DNA of 40,521 bases, taken from the NCBI RefSeq assembly GCF_022213065.1, contig NZ_JAKLJA010000053.1, positions 1 through 40,521 on the forward strand. Direction: 5' to 3'. The notes under the pieces are model-generated. The model was not told the DNA's origin and ran no database searches. It saw only the letters and a list, made by a program, of their open reading frames with translations. How positions within the stretch are numbered: the stretch's first letter is position 1; each line of letters begins with the position of its first letter. This DNA is from Paraburkholderia tagetis. GTDB taxonomy: Bacteria; Pseudomonadota; Gammaproteobacteria; Burkholderiales; Burkholderiaceae. The position numbers were made by a program, and so were the translations under genes. Shown here piece by piece: positions 1-7,953 of the stretch.

Positions 1-58
1 ACAGCTCCACGCCGATGATAGTGCGGATTGCCCGTGTGAAAGTAGGTAATCGTCAGGC
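1..58 (+). rRNA. rrf: 5S ribosomal RNA, 3' end (partial)
   Basis: The first ~58 bases match the 3' half of a beta-proteobacterial 5S rRNA: the loop E/helix IV segment around GCCGATGATAGTGCGG, then the GTGTGAAAGTAGG segment, ending in ATCGTCAGGC, which would pair with the usual 5' TGCCTGATGAC of the molecule (outside the window). Recognition is from memory of Burkholderia 5S sequences. It implies a 16S-23S-5S operon running off the left edge and read on the plus strand. The exact 3' end could be 58 to 60. A short open frame across it is not a gene. Confidence 0.88.
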
Positions 59-74
59 TCCTTATGCAGTACGT

Positions 75-114
75 CCAGAACCCCGGTCGCTCCGAAAGAG
101 CACCGGGGTTCTGG
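75..114 (+). terminator. rrn operon terminator hairpin
   Basis: A perfect 13-bp stem (75-87 CCAGAACCCCGGT with 102-114 ACCGGGGTTCTGG) continues, after one unpaired base, into a 4-bp GCTC/GAGC stem closed by a CGAAA loop. It starts 17 bp after the 5S 3' end, where an rRNA operon terminator is expected. There is no clean T-run after it (CGTTTGGG follows), so it may act together with the second hairpin at 172-206 or serve as a processing structure. Confidence 0.7.
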
Positions 115-171
115 CGTTTGGGCGCGGGAAATTCAAGAGGTGCGCAAATCACGCACAAAGCAAAAGCAAAC

Positions 172-206
172 AAGCCGCCCCGCGAACGCACAGGACGGCT
201 TTTTTG
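172..206. terminator. Bidirectional intrinsic terminator
   Basis: AAGCCGCCC (172-180) pairs with GGACGGCTT (193-201) with one mismatch, followed on the plus strand by a T-run through 205. On the minus strand the same stem is followed by a T-rich stretch (TTTGCTTTTGC). It lies 18 bp beyond the stop codon of the minus-strand amidohydrolase gene and downstream of the rrn operon, so it probably serves both converging units. Confidence 0.72.
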
Positions 207-223
207 TTGAAGCCGCTGTAAAT

Positions 224-1417
224 CTATTTCTGTGCCAGGAATTTCGTCGCCAGATGCACCCAGAACGAGGCGCCAACCGGTAACAACTGATCGTTGAAGT
301 CGTAGCTGGCATTGTGCAGCATGCACGGACCTGCGCCGTGGCCAGCCTCGCGGTGCCCGCCGTCGCCGTTACCGAGGAACGCGTAGCAGCCCGGTTTTTC
401 CAGCAGCATGAACGAGAAGTCCTCGGCGCCCATGGTCGGCTCGACGCTATCGTCGACGCGATCGGCGCCCACGACTTCCCTCATCACTTCCGCCGCGAAC
501 TGGGCTTCCGCGCTGCTGTTCACCGTCGGTGGATAGTTGCGATGGAACGCGATGTCGACGGAACATTCGTATGCGTCCGCCGTGCTTTCGGCGATCTTGC
601 GCAGACGCGTCTCGATCAAATCGAGCGTTTCCGTCGTGAAAGTGCGCACCGTTCCCGCAATCCAGGCCGTATTCGGCACCACATTCACCGCGTCGCCGGC
701 ATGAATCTGCGTGATCGATAGCACGGCCGTATCGAGCGGCTTTTTGTTGCGCGTGATGATGCTTTGCAGTCCATTGGCGATCTGCACTGCGGTGAAAACC
801 GGATCGCGTCCGTTGTGCGGCAACGCGGCATGCGATCCCACGCCTTTGATTTCGATGCGAAACTCGTTGCTCGATGCCATGATCGGCCCTTCGGTCACGC
901 CGAAGTAGCCTGCTGGCATGCCGGGCCAGTTGTGAATGCCGAACACCGCATCCACGGGAAAGCGCGCGAACAGTCCGTCATCGATCATGGCTTTCGCGCC
1001 CGCACCGCCTTCCTCCGCCGGCTGGAAAATGAACACGATGGTGCCGTCGAATTGACCATGCTGCACGAGATGCTGCGCTGCACCGAGCAGCATCGCGGTA
1101 TGCCCATCGTGGCCGCATGCGTGCATCTTTCCATCGTTGTGAGAGCGATGATCGAATGTGTTCAGCTCCTGAATGGGCAGCGCATCCATATCGGCGCGCA
1201 GCCCGATGGATCGCGTACCGTTGCCGCGTTTGAGCACGCCGACAACGCCCGTTTTACCCAGCCCCCGATGCACTTCGATACCCCATTCGGCGAGCTTCGC
1301 GGCAACCAGCTCGGCAGTTTGGGTTTCTTCGTAGCGCAGTTCCGGGTGGGCGTGGATCGTTCGTCGTAGGCCCTGAATTTCGCCTTGGGCGGCCTGGATT
1401 TCCGGGATCAGTTTCAT
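224..1417 (-). CDS. M20 family amidohydrolase (hippurate hydrolase-like)
   Basis: A 397-residue cytoplasmic metallopeptidase-fold enzyme of the M20D group, which hydrolyses N-acyl amino acids (hippurate, N-acetyl or IAA conjugates); the true substrate cannot be read from sequence. Visible motifs: RADMDALP (74-81), the metal-binding HACGHDGHTAM (99-109, with C101, H103 and H106), the catalytic/metal glutamates E135-E136 in FQPAEEGG, GIHNWPG, a SHAALP segment in the lid domain, and the late AEDFSFML metal ligand. Length is normal for the family. I start at the ATG at 1417 (MKLIPEIQ), because residues upstream of it in the open frame are Arg/Lys/Pro-rich and do not belong to the family. No clear Shine-Dalgarno is visible. 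It is divergent from the molybdopterin oxidoreductase gene, with 173 bp between them. Confidence 0.9.
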   Translation of the reverse strand: MKLIPEIQAAQGEIQGLRRTIHAHPELRYEETQTAELVAAKLAEWGIEVHRGLGKTGVVGVLKRGNGTRSIGLRADMDALPIQELNTFDHRSHNDGKMHACGHDGHTAMLLGAAQHLVQHGQFDGTIVFIFQPAEEGGAGAKAMIDDGLFARFPVDAVFGIHNWPGMPAGYFGVTEGPIMASSNEFRIEIKGVGSHAALPHNGRDPVFTAVQIANGLQSIITRNKKPLDTAVLSITQIHAGDAVNVVPNTAWIAGTVRTFTTETLDLIETRLRKIAESTADAYECSVDIAFHRNYPPTVNSSAEAQFAAEVMREVVGADRVDDSVEPTMGAEDFSFMLLEKPGCYAFLGNGDGGHREAGHGAGPCMLHNASYDFNDQLLPVGASFWVHLATKFLAQK

Positions 1418-1590
1418 GGCGGACAGTGCTCGAGAAAGTGGGTGCCCGCCTTTGTTTTTAGGCGGACCTGGACGAACCATTCTACGCCGAACCTTTTTTT
1501 TCGCGGCAACCACCCGGGCGCGTGCCGGCTCTGCACGCTGGACATAATAAAATTGCGATATCGACATCACCTTTCATCGACGGATTCCTC
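1418..1590. other. Divergent intergenic region with candidate promoters
   Basis: This 173-bp spacer between divergent genes must hold both promoters. The plus-strand side is A/T-rich around 1543-1553, with overlapping -10-like hexamers CATAAT and TAAAAT. No good -35 sits 16-18 bp upstream, so I do not define a promoter. No operator-like palindrome is evident. Confidence 0.4.
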
Positions 1591-3669
1591 ATGAACGCCC
1601 GAGCCGAGTTTGCCCGCGCAGTCTGTCCCCACGACTGCCCCGATACCTGCGCGATGCGCGTGACCGTCGAGAACGGCAGGGCCATCAAGGTGAGCGGCGA
1701 TCCCGATCATCCGCCAACGCAAGGGGTGCTCTGTACGAAAGTGACCCGTTACGCCGAACGCGTGCATCATCCGAAGCGCCTCACGCAACCGATGAAGCGC
1801 GTCGGCCGCAAGGGGGAGGGACGTTTCGAGCCGATCAGCTGGGACGAGGCATGCGAAATCGCAGCCGAGCGTCTTGGCGAGATCGCGCAACGCGCGCCCG
1901 AAGCGATCCTGCCGTATAGCTACGCAGGCACGATGGGCCTCGTGCAGGGCGACAGCATTGCGCAGCGGTTTTTCCACAAGCTTGGCGCGTCGCGGCTCGA
2001 CCGCGCGATCTGCGCAGCAGCGGGTGCAGCCGGACTGCGCTACACGTACGGGGCGAGCCTCGGCATGCACACCGAGCATTTCGCCGAAAGCGAAGTGATC
2101 CTGATCTGGGGCGCGAATCCGATTGCCTCCAACCTGCACTTCTGGACGCGAGCGCAGGAAGCGAAGCGCAACGGCGCGAAGCTGATTGCGATCGACCCGT
2201 ATCGCTCGCTCACGGCGGAGAAGTGCAATCAGCACATCGCGCTGAAGCCGGGCACCGACGGCGCGCTCGCGCTCGGCATGATGCACGTGCTGATCACCGA
2301 AGAGCGCCTCGATCAAGACTACATCGCCGCGCATACGCACGGCTTCGAGCAACTGAAGGCGCGTGCGCTCACGTATTCGCCCGAGCGCGTCGCGCAGATT
2401 TGCGGCATCGAGGAGCAGACCGTCGTCGATCTCGCGCGCCTCTACGCTTCCACACGCAAGGCGGCGATTCGCATGAACTACGGCCTGCAGCGCGTGCGTG
2501 GCGGCGGCAACGCGGTGCGCGCAATCGCGTGCCTGCCGGCGCTGACTGGCGCCTGGCGCGAGCGTTCGGGCGGCGTGCTGCTTTCTTCGTCGGGTTGGGC
2601 GCCGGTCGACGGGAACGCGCTCCAGCGTCCCGACCTGATTCCTGGCTGGCCTGAGCATCAGCCGCGCATCGTCAACATGAACCAGATCGGCGACGCGCTC
2701 ACGCATGCGGGCGACGCCACGTTCGGCCCGAAGATCGAGGCGATCGTCGTGTACAACTCGAATCCGGTGGCGGTCGCGCCGGAGTCGGTGAAGGTGGCGG
2801 CGGGCTTCGCGCGCGAAGATCTTTTCACGATCGTGCTCGAGCAATTCCAGACCGACACCGCCGATTACGCCGATTTGCTGTTGCCCGCCACGACCCAGCT
2901 CGAGCATCTCGACGTTCACAAGTCCTACGGCCATACGCACGTGATGGCCAATTTGCCCGCTATCGCGCCGGTAGGAGGGGCGCGTCCGAACACTGAGATC
3001 TTCCGCTCGATTGCGCGTGCAATGGGCCTGACCGAGCCCGCGCTCTTCGAAAGCGACGAGGAGGTGGCCGCGCACGCGTTCGACTGGAGCGATCCCGCGC
3101 TTGCGGGCGCCGATTGGGCGAGGCTCAAACAGAACGGCTGGGTGAAGCTGAATATCGCCGATGCGCCGTTCGCCAATGGCGGTTTTCGCACGCCCACGGG
3201 CAAGTGCGAGTTCTACAGCGAGGCGCTTGCGAAGGCGGGTATCGATCCGGTGCCCGACTACCTGCCGCCGCATGAATCGGCGGACGGCGCGCCCGAGTTG
3301 GCCATGCGCTATCCGCTCGCGATGATTTCGCCGCCCGCGCGCAATTTCCTCAACAGTACCTTCGTGAATGTCGAGAGCCTGCGGGCCACCGAAGGCGAGC
3401 CACATCTCGACCTCCATCCCGCCGATGCGGCGCAACGCGCCATCGCCGACGGCGACCAGGTGCGCGTATTCAACGACCGCGGGTCGATGCAAGCACGAGC
3501 GCGCGTCTCCGAGCGCGCGCGTGAGGGCCTCGTGGTCGGCCTGTCGATCTGGTGGAAGAAGCTCGCGCCGGACGGCCGCAACGCGAACGAAGTAACGAGC
3601 CAGGCGCTCACCGATCTGGGCGGCTCGGCCACGTTTTACGACTGCCTCGTGGAAGTCGAACGCGCGTAA
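1591..3669 (+). CDS. Molybdopterin-dependent oxidoreductase (DMSO reductase family)
   Basis: A 692-residue member of the bis-MGD molybdoenzyme superfamily. The N-terminal 4Fe-4S motif is C12-x3-C16-x3-C20-x27-C48 (CPHDCPDTCAM then GVLCTK). The catalytic domain follows (IWGANP, LIAIDPYRS, YNSNPVAVAPE), and a C-terminal molydopterin-binding beta-barrel starts near residue 570 (RYPLAMISPPARNFLN ... DGDQVRVFNDRG). C141 in the DRAICAAAG segment sits where molybdenum-ligating Cys/Ser/SeCys occurs in relatives; this alignment is an inference. There is no Tat signal, so it is probably cytoplasmic. No electron-transfer or membrane-anchor subunit lies next to it, so the substrate is unknown. The ATG at 1591 places the cluster at the usual distance; the longer open frame upstream runs into the promoter region. 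Confidence 0.88.
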   Translation: MNARAEFARAVCPHDCPDTCAMRVTVENGRAIKVSGDPDHPPTQGVLCTKVTRYAERVHHPKRLTQPMKRVGRKGEGRFEPISWDEACEIAAERLGEIAQRAPEAILPYSYAGTMGLVQGDSIAQRFFHKLGASRLDRAICAAAGAAGLRYTYGASLGMHTEHFAESEVILIWGANPIASNLHFWTRAQEAKRNGAKLIAIDPYRSLTAEKCNQHIALKPGTDGALALGMMHVLITEERLDQDYIAAHTHGFEQLKARALTYSPERVAQICGIEEQTVVDLARLYASTRKAAIRMNYGLQRVRGGGNAVRAIACLPALTGAWRERSGGVLLSSSGWAPVDGNALQRPDLIPGWPEHQPRIVNMNQIGDALTHAGDATFGPKIEAIVVYNSNPVAVAPESVKVAAGFAREDLFTIVLEQFQTDTADYADLLLPATTQLEHLDVHKSYGHTHVMANLPAIAPVGGARPNTEIFRSIARAMGLTEPALFESDEEVAAHAFDWSDPALAGADWARLKQNGWVKLNIADAPFANGGFRTPTGKCEFYSEALAKAGIDPVPDYLPPHESADGAPELAMRYPLAMISPPARNFLNSTFVNVESLRATEGEPHLDLHPADAAQRAIADGDQVRVFNDRGSMQARARVSERAREGLVVGLSIWWKKLAPDGRNANEVTSQALTDLGGSATFYDCLVEVERA

Positions 3670-3688
3670 GCCTGAACAAAGCACACTA

Positions 3689-3731
3689 AAAAGGCCCTTG
3701 AAGAGCACTAGCTGTAGTTCGAGGGGGCTTT
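3689..3731 (+). terminator. Possible imperfect terminator after the molybdoenzyme gene
   Basis: AAAGGCCCTTGAA (3689-3702) can pair imperfectly with TTCGAGGGGGCTTT (3718-3731), with an inner ACTA/TAGT helix. It lies ~20 bp past the stop codon. The mismatches and short T-run make this a weak call. Confidence 0.4.
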
Positions 3732-3826
3732 CTAACTCGCTGATTCGTGGCGGAAAAGCGCGGGAGCGCATGCTACGATCAGCGTTTTAGCACGACCATT
3801 CTAAAATATTCAGGAGGAGACGCCGC

Positions 3827-5503
3827 ATGGATAAAGTCTGGCTGAAATCGTACCCACCCGGCGTTCCCGCGGAAATCGACGCGAGCCAATATGCGTCCAT
3901 CACGGCGCTGCTCGCGGAGAGCTTCAGCGCGAACCGGTCGAAGCCCGCGTTCGCGTGCATGGGCAAGGCCATTACCTACGGTCAGCTCGACGAACTCTCG
4001 AAGCGGCTCGCAGCATGGTTCCAGTCGCGCGGCATCGCGCCCGGCGCGCGCATCGCGATCATGATGCCGAACGTGCTGCAGTATCCCGTCGCACTTGCCG
4101 CGATCCTGCGCGCGGGCTATGTCGTCGTGAACGTGAATCCCCTCTACACGCCACGCGAGCTCGAACATCAGCTCAAGGACAGCGGCGCCGAAGCGATCGT
4201 CATCCTCGAGAATTTCGCGGTTACGCTGCAGGCGGTCGTCGCGCAGACACGCGTGAAGCACATCGTGGTGGCGTCGATGGGCGACATGCTCGGCGCGGCG
4301 AAGGGCTTCATCGTGAACTACGTCGTGCGCAGCGTGAAGAAAATGGTGCCCGCATGGAGCCTGCCGGGCCACGTGAGCTTCAACGACGCGCTTTCGGCTG
4401 GCGCGCGCCTCACGTTCAAGCCCGTCGAGCAGAAACCCGAAGATATCGCGTTCCTCCAGTACACGGGCGGCACGACAGGCGTGTCGAAAGGCGCAACGCT
4501 ACTGCATCGCAACCTCGTCGCGAACGTGCTGCAGTCGGCCGCGTGGACCGAGCCCGCGCTCGCGCGTCTGCCCGCCGGCGCTCAGCCGGTGACGGTCGCG
4601 GCGCTGCCGCTCTATCACGTATTCGCGCTCACCGTTTGCGGTCTCCTGACGATGCGCACGGGCGGCCTCGCCGTGCTGATTCCGAATCCGCGCGACATCG
4701 CCGGCATGATCAAGGACCTGCAGGGCTATTCGATCACGACCTTCCCTGCGGTCAACACGCTCTACAATGCGATCCTCAATCATCCCGATTTCGACAAGCT
4801 CGACTTCTCGCATCTGCTGGTGGCGAACGGCGGGGGCATGGCGGTGCAGGAAGCCGTGGCGAAGCGCTGGTATGAACGCACGCAGACACCGATCGTCGAA
4901 GGCTACGGTCTTTCGGAAACCTCGCCCAGCGTGACCTGCAATCCGACCAATGCGACTGAATACACGGGCACGATCGGCCTGCCGCTGCCGTCGACCGAAA
5001 TCTCGATTCGCGACGACAGCGGCAATGAGCTACCCATTGGCGAAGCGGGCGAGATCTGCATTCGCGGCCCGCAGGTGATGGCGGGCTACTGGCAGCGTCC
5101 GGAAGAAACGGCGAAGGTCATGACCGCAGACGGCTTCTTCAAATCCGGCGACGTGGGCGTGATGAGCGATCGCGGTTACGTGAAGCTCGTCGATCGAAAG
5201 AAGGACATGATTCTCGTCTCGGGCTTCAACGTCTATCCGAACGAGATCGAAGATGTTGTCGCGAAGCTGCCGGGCGTGTTCGAAGTGGCGGCCGTGGGCG
5301 TGCCCGATCCGCACTCGGGCGAAGCGGTGAAGCTCTATATCGTGAAGAAAGACCCGGCGCTCACCGACACGGATGTCTTCGAATACTGCAAGACGCAACT
5401 GACCGGATACAAGCGGCCGAAAGCGATCGAGTTCCGCAGCGATCTGCCCAAGAGCAACGTCGGCAAGATTCTGCGGCGCGAGTTGCGCGACGCGCGCGCG
5501 TAA
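3827..5503 (+). CDS. fadD: Long-chain fatty acid--CoA ligase
   Basis: A 558-residue acyl-adenylate-forming enzyme that activates long-chain fatty acids to acyl-CoA (ATP to AMP + PPi), the entry step of beta-oxidation; peripheral inner-membrane or cytoplasmic. Visible: the P-loop-like AMP motif YTGGTTGVSKGA (about 209-220), GYGLSETSP (about 362-370), the FACS signature region DRKKDMILVSGFNVYPNEIE near residues 455-474, and the C-terminal catalytic lysine in SNVGKILRREL. Length matches E. coli FadD (561). The start is decided by a strong AGGAGG (3812-3817) nine bases before the ATG. A terminator follows directly, so the gene is probably monocistronic. No FadR-like operator was recognised upstream. 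Confidence 0.93.
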   Translation: MDKVWLKSYPPGVPAEIDASQYASITALLAESFSANRSKPAFACMGKAITYGQLDELSKRLAAWFQSRGIAPGARIAIMMPNVLQYPVALAAILRAGYVVVNVNPLYTPRELEHQLKDSGAEAIVILENFAVTLQAVVAQTRVKHIVVASMGDMLGAAKGFIVNYVVRSVKKMVPAWSLPGHVSFNDALSAGARLTFKPVEQKPEDIAFLQYTGGTTGVSKGATLLHRNLVANVLQSAAWTEPALARLPAGAQPVTVAALPLYHVFALTVCGLLTMRTGGLAVLIPNPRDIAGMIKDLQGYSITTFPAVNTLYNAILNHPDFDKLDFSHLLVANGGGMAVQEAVAKRWYERTQTPIVEGYGLSETSPSVTCNPTNATEYTGTIGLPLPSTEISIRDDSGNELPIGEAGEICIRGPQVMAGYWQRPEETAKVMTADGFFKSGDVGVMSDRGYVKLVDRKKDMILVSGFNVYPNEIEDVVAKLPGVFEVAAVGVPDPHSGEAVKLYIVKKDPALTDTDVFEYCKTQLTGYKRPKAIEFRSDLPKSNVGKILRRELRDARA

Positions 5504-5514
5504 TCTCCGCCGCA

Positions 5515-5544
5515 GTCACGTAAGGTCACGCAAGGTCACGCAAG
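5515..5544 (+). repeat. Three tandem copies of a 10-bp unit
   Basis: GTCACGTAAG (5515-5524) is followed by GTCACGCAAG (5525-5534) and GTCACGCAAG (5535-5544), directly between the fadD stop codon and its terminator stem. Only one base differs among the units. Confidence 0.9.
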
Positions 5545-5549
5545 CACCG

Positions 5550-5582
5550 AAGGCCCGCCCGCAAAGGTGGGCCTTTCGTTTT
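5550..5582 (+). terminator. Intrinsic terminator of fadD
   Basis: AAGGCCCGCC (5550-5559) pairs with GGTGGGCCTT (5566-5575) over 10 bp with one G-U, loop CGCAAA, followed by TCGTTTT. It lies 46 bp past the fadD stop codon. Confidence 0.87.
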
Positions 5583-5623
5583 GGCGGGTAAGGCGGCGGC
5601 CGAAAAAGCACGCCGGGCGCGCC

Positions 5624-5651
5624 AAAGAAAAAAGGCGCCCGCAGGCGCCTT
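5624..5651 (-). terminator. Intrinsic terminator of the porin gene
   Basis: On the minus strand AAGGCGCC (5651-5644) pairs perfectly with GGCGCCTT (5639-5632) around a TGCG tetraloop, followed by TTTTCTTT. It is 23 bp downstream of the porin stop codon. Confidence 0.9.
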
Positions 5652-5674
5652 CGAGACTGAAACGGCTGTTCTTA

Positions 5675-6874
5675 TTAGAACTTGTGACGGATACCGACGC
5701 GAGCCGTGAACTGGTTGTTGTTGCTCGACGCCGTCAGGCCGTTGATCGAGGCAACTGCGTCGTGGCCGGTCGAGTCCGTGCCCGTAGCATGCTGGTACAC
5801 GCCGACCACGTAGACGTCCGTGCGCTTGGACAGGAAGTAGTCCGCGCCGAGTGCGTACTGGAAGTACTTCGCGCCGTCGTTCTTGGTACCGTTCGCGAGG
5901 GTCGTGCTGCCGCCGTCCGTGAAGTCGAACGCGAAGCCAGCGAGCAGTGCCGGCGTGAACTGGTACTTGAAGTTCGCTTCGACGTTGTTGAACGTGGCGT
6001 TTTGGCCGCGGCGATAGAGCGGGCCGGCCTTGGCGATCGCGGCCGTCTCGAACGAGTCGAGGTTGCGGAAGCTGACGTTCGAGTACGTCAAGCCGAACGT
6101 AGCCGCGCCGAACGTGTAAGCGCCGCCTGCGCCGATCGACTGGTACGTGTTGGCCGACTGGAAGCCGCCGTAGACGGGCGAGCTGACCGGAGCCTTGGTG
6201 TCGGTAGCCGAGCCGCCATTGTTGAACAGGCCACCCGTTGCGCCCGGCGTGCGTGCGTTCAGGTAACCGGCTGCCAGCACGAGCGGACCGTTGCTGTAGT
6301 TCGCGCCGACCGACCAGATCTGGTTGTGCGTGAAGTCGCCAGCCGTGTTGCCGAAGCTGTACGTGCCCGTGAAGTGCAGGCCAGCGTAGTCGGCGCTGGT
6401 GTACTTGACGGTGTTGTTCGTGCGATATGCGTTGTTGAAGTTGTCGAGATCGCCCGGGTGAGCGCCGATGTAGCCAGCCCACTGGTCGCCGGCTTCGAGC
6501 GGGCCGACGTTGTCGACGAGCGCGTCGTACTGGCGGCCCAGCGTGACCGTGCCGAACTGGCCGCTGCTCAGGCCGACATAGGCTTGACGGCCGAACATCA
6601 GGCCGCCCTGGCCGAGGCCGCCGTTGTTCACGTCGAAGCCGTTTTCGAGCACGAAGACCGCTTTCAGGCCACCGCCGAGGTCTTCAGCACCACGCAGACC
6701 GAAACGGCTGCCTTGCATCACGCCACTCGAGAGGTTGTACAGGTGCTTGCCACCCGAGTTCGTGTTGATGTTGAAACCTTCATCGATGATGCCGTACAGC
6801 GTGACGCTGCTCTGAGCGTGAGCAACGCCCGCGAACGCGCCCAGCGCAGCGAGCGCGAGAAGCGACTTCTTCAT
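5675..6874 (-). CDS. Gram-negative porin, OmpC/Burkholderia type
   Basis: A 399-residue outer-membrane general diffusion porin of the 16-stranded trimeric class common in Burkholderiales. Residues 1-20 form a Sec signal peptide (MKKSLLALAALGAFAGVAHA) cleaved before QSSVTLYG, the canonical first strand. Porin hallmarks are GSRFGLRGAEDLGGGLKAVF, LMFGRQAYVGLSS and GTVTLGRQYD, the last leading into the constriction-loop region. The C-terminus ends in RVGIRHKF, the terminal phenylalanine recognised by the BAM complex. GGAGA (6886-6882) precedes the ATG at a good distance. Codon choice is visibly that of a highly expressed gene. It is divergent from coq7 and has its own terminator. Many paralogues exist in such genomes, so no symbol is given. 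Confidence 0.93.
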   Translation of the reverse strand: MKKSLLALAALGAFAGVAHAQSSVTLYGIIDEGFNINTNSGGKHLYNLSSGVMQGSRFGLRGAEDLGGGLKAVFVLENGFDVNNGGLGQGGLMFGRQAYVGLSSGQFGTVTLGRQYDALVDNVGPLEAGDQWAGYIGAHPGDLDNFNNAYRTNNTVKYTSADYAGLHFTGTYSFGNTAGDFTHNQIWSVGANYSNGPLVLAAGYLNARTPGATGGLFNNGGSATDTKAPVSSPVYGGFQSANTYQSIGAGGAYTFGAATFGLTYSNVSFRNLDSFETAAIAKAGPLYRRGQNATFNNVEANFKYQFTPALLAGFAFDFTDGGSTTLANGTKNDGAKYFQYALGADYFLSKRTDVYVVGVYQHATGTDSTGHDAVASINGLTASSNNNQFTARVGIRHKF

Positions 6875-7205
6875 TGAATGATCTCCAGTGTTTTACGACT
6901 TTTATGCGTCTTGTCAGCGAGGCCGTTTTATTGTCTAGCGGGGGGCCCGGCCATCCAACTTCGCGAGAAGTTGCCCGTAATGTAACAAACCGTTTATGTG
7001 AGAAAAAGGAAAAGGCGGGCGTACGTAAGTACCTGTTTCGTTTACACAACATGGTCTAAAATATGCGCCTGAAATCGGCGCAGCCCCGGATTGACGGCGC
7101 GATGAGAGTTCCTGTAGTGATCTCGAACGTCCGGTCGGTCGGGTTTTGTGCGGTCCGCTTTGCGGTCGATGGCGGCAGGTTGCGGAAGGTACGGAGGGAG
7201 GTTGG
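6875..7205. other. Divergent porin/coq7 intergenic region with inverted repeat
   Basis: This 331-bp gene-free stretch is more A/T-rich than its surroundings. It holds an exact inverted repeat, CAACTTC (6956-6962) and GAAGTTG (6967-6973), separated by GCGA, about 82 bp upstream of the porin ATG; it could be an operator or a leader hairpin. A -10-like TAAAAT lies at 7057-7062 facing coq7, without a convincing -35. GGAGGGAGG just before 7206 is the coq7 ribosome binding site. No small gene is supported here. Confidence 0.6.
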
Positions 7206-7916
7206 ATGACGTTTGACGAATTGATTATCGAGTTCGATCGAGGCCTGCGCTCGATCACGGGCGTGTCGCGCATGTCGCGACCCATGCCGCAGCCATCTGC
7301 TGCCACTGCCGATCTGCCAGCGGCCGCCGTGGATTGGTCCGCGTCGCCGGAATCATTCGAGGCGTCCGGCTCCACGGTCGCGGCGCCGCAGCCCGGCGAG
7401 CTCACGCCTGCCGAGCGTACTCACGCGGCTGGCCTCATGCGCGTGAATCACGTGGGCGAGGTGTGCGCGCAGGCGCTTTATCAGGCGCAAAAGCTTTCCG
7501 CGCGCTCGCCCACACTCAAGGCTGCGTTCGAGCAGGCCGCACGCGAAGAGGAAGATCACCTCGCGTGGACCGCGCGCCGCCTCGAAGCGCTCGACTCGCG
7601 TCCGAGCCTGCTCAATCCGCTCTGGTATGCCGGAGCGCTTGCCATCGGCCTGGCGGCAGGGCGTCTTGGCGACAAGATCAGCCTTGGCTTCATGGCTGAA
7701 ACCGAGCGTCAGGTCGAGCATCATCTGGACAGCCATCTCGATGCGCTGCCGCCCGCCGATGTCGAATCGCGCGCAATCGTCGAGCAGATGCGTACCGACG
7801 AGATCGCCCATGCGAAGTCGGCTACGGACCTGGGTGGCGTGGAATTGCCGCTGCCGGTGCGCTCGTTGATGCGTGCAGCATCGAAAATCATGACCCGCAC
7901 CGCGTATTACATTTGA
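7206..7916 (+). CDS. coq7: 2-polyprenyl-3-methyl-6-methoxy-1,4-benzoquinone monooxygenase
   Basis: A 236-residue di-iron hydroxylase carrying out the last ring hydroxylation of ubiquinone synthesis at the inner membrane. The carboxylate/histidine ligand set is visible: E85 (NHVGEV), E115-x2-H118 (EEDH), E167/E171 around VEHHLDSHL, and E199-x2-H202 (DEIAHA). The strong GGAGGGAGG before the ATG at 7206 fixes the start; an upstream in-frame ATG lacks one. The protein is longer than the ~170-210 residues usual for Coq7, because residues ~22-64 form an Ala/Pro/Ser-rich segment between the N-terminal helix (FDELIIEFDRGLRSI) and the catalytic domain. Bacterial Coq7 of this type is common in beta-proteobacteria. 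It is monocistronic, followed by a hairpin. Confidence 0.92.
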   Translation: MTFDELIIEFDRGLRSITGVSRMSRPMPQPSAATADLPAAAVDWSASPESFEASGSTVAAPQPGELTPAERTHAAGLMRVNHVGEVCAQALYQAQKLSARSPTLKAAFEQAAREEEDHLAWTARRLEALDSRPSLLNPLWYAGALAIGLAAGRLGDKISLGFMAETERQVEHHLDSHLDALPPADVESRAIVEQMRTDEIAHAKSATDLGGVELPLPVRSLMRAASKIMTRTAYYI

Positions 7917-7924
7917 TATGCTGC

Positions 7925-7953
7925 CGCGGGCCGGTGCGTCAGCCCGGCCCGCG
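7925..7953 (+). terminator. Hairpin downstream of coq7
   Basis: A perfect 10-bp stem, CGCGGGCCGG (7925-7934) with CCGGCCCGCG (7944-7953), loop TGCGTCAGC, 8 bp past the coq7 stop codon. There is no long T-run, only a T-rich tail (TTAATCTTT), so termination may be partial or factor-assisted. Confidence 0.62.

Noticed and set aside
15..221. A 68-codon frame at the left edge
   Set aside because: It runs through the 5S rRNA 3' end and both terminator hairpins.
1567..3771. A 734-codon minus-strand frame opposite the molybdoenzyme gene
   Set aside because: Shadow frame; the plus-strand protein has an intact Fe-S motif and full family length.
3772..3779. Extended -10 (TGCTACGAT) for fadD
   Set aside because: It is plausible in isolation, but no -35 is present and another A/T-rich candidate lies closer to the gene; not firm enough to annotate.
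5567..6877. A 436-codon plus-strand frame opposite the porin gene
   Set aside because: Antisense shadow; the minus-strand porin has signal peptide, terminal Phe, Shine-Dalgarno and terminator.
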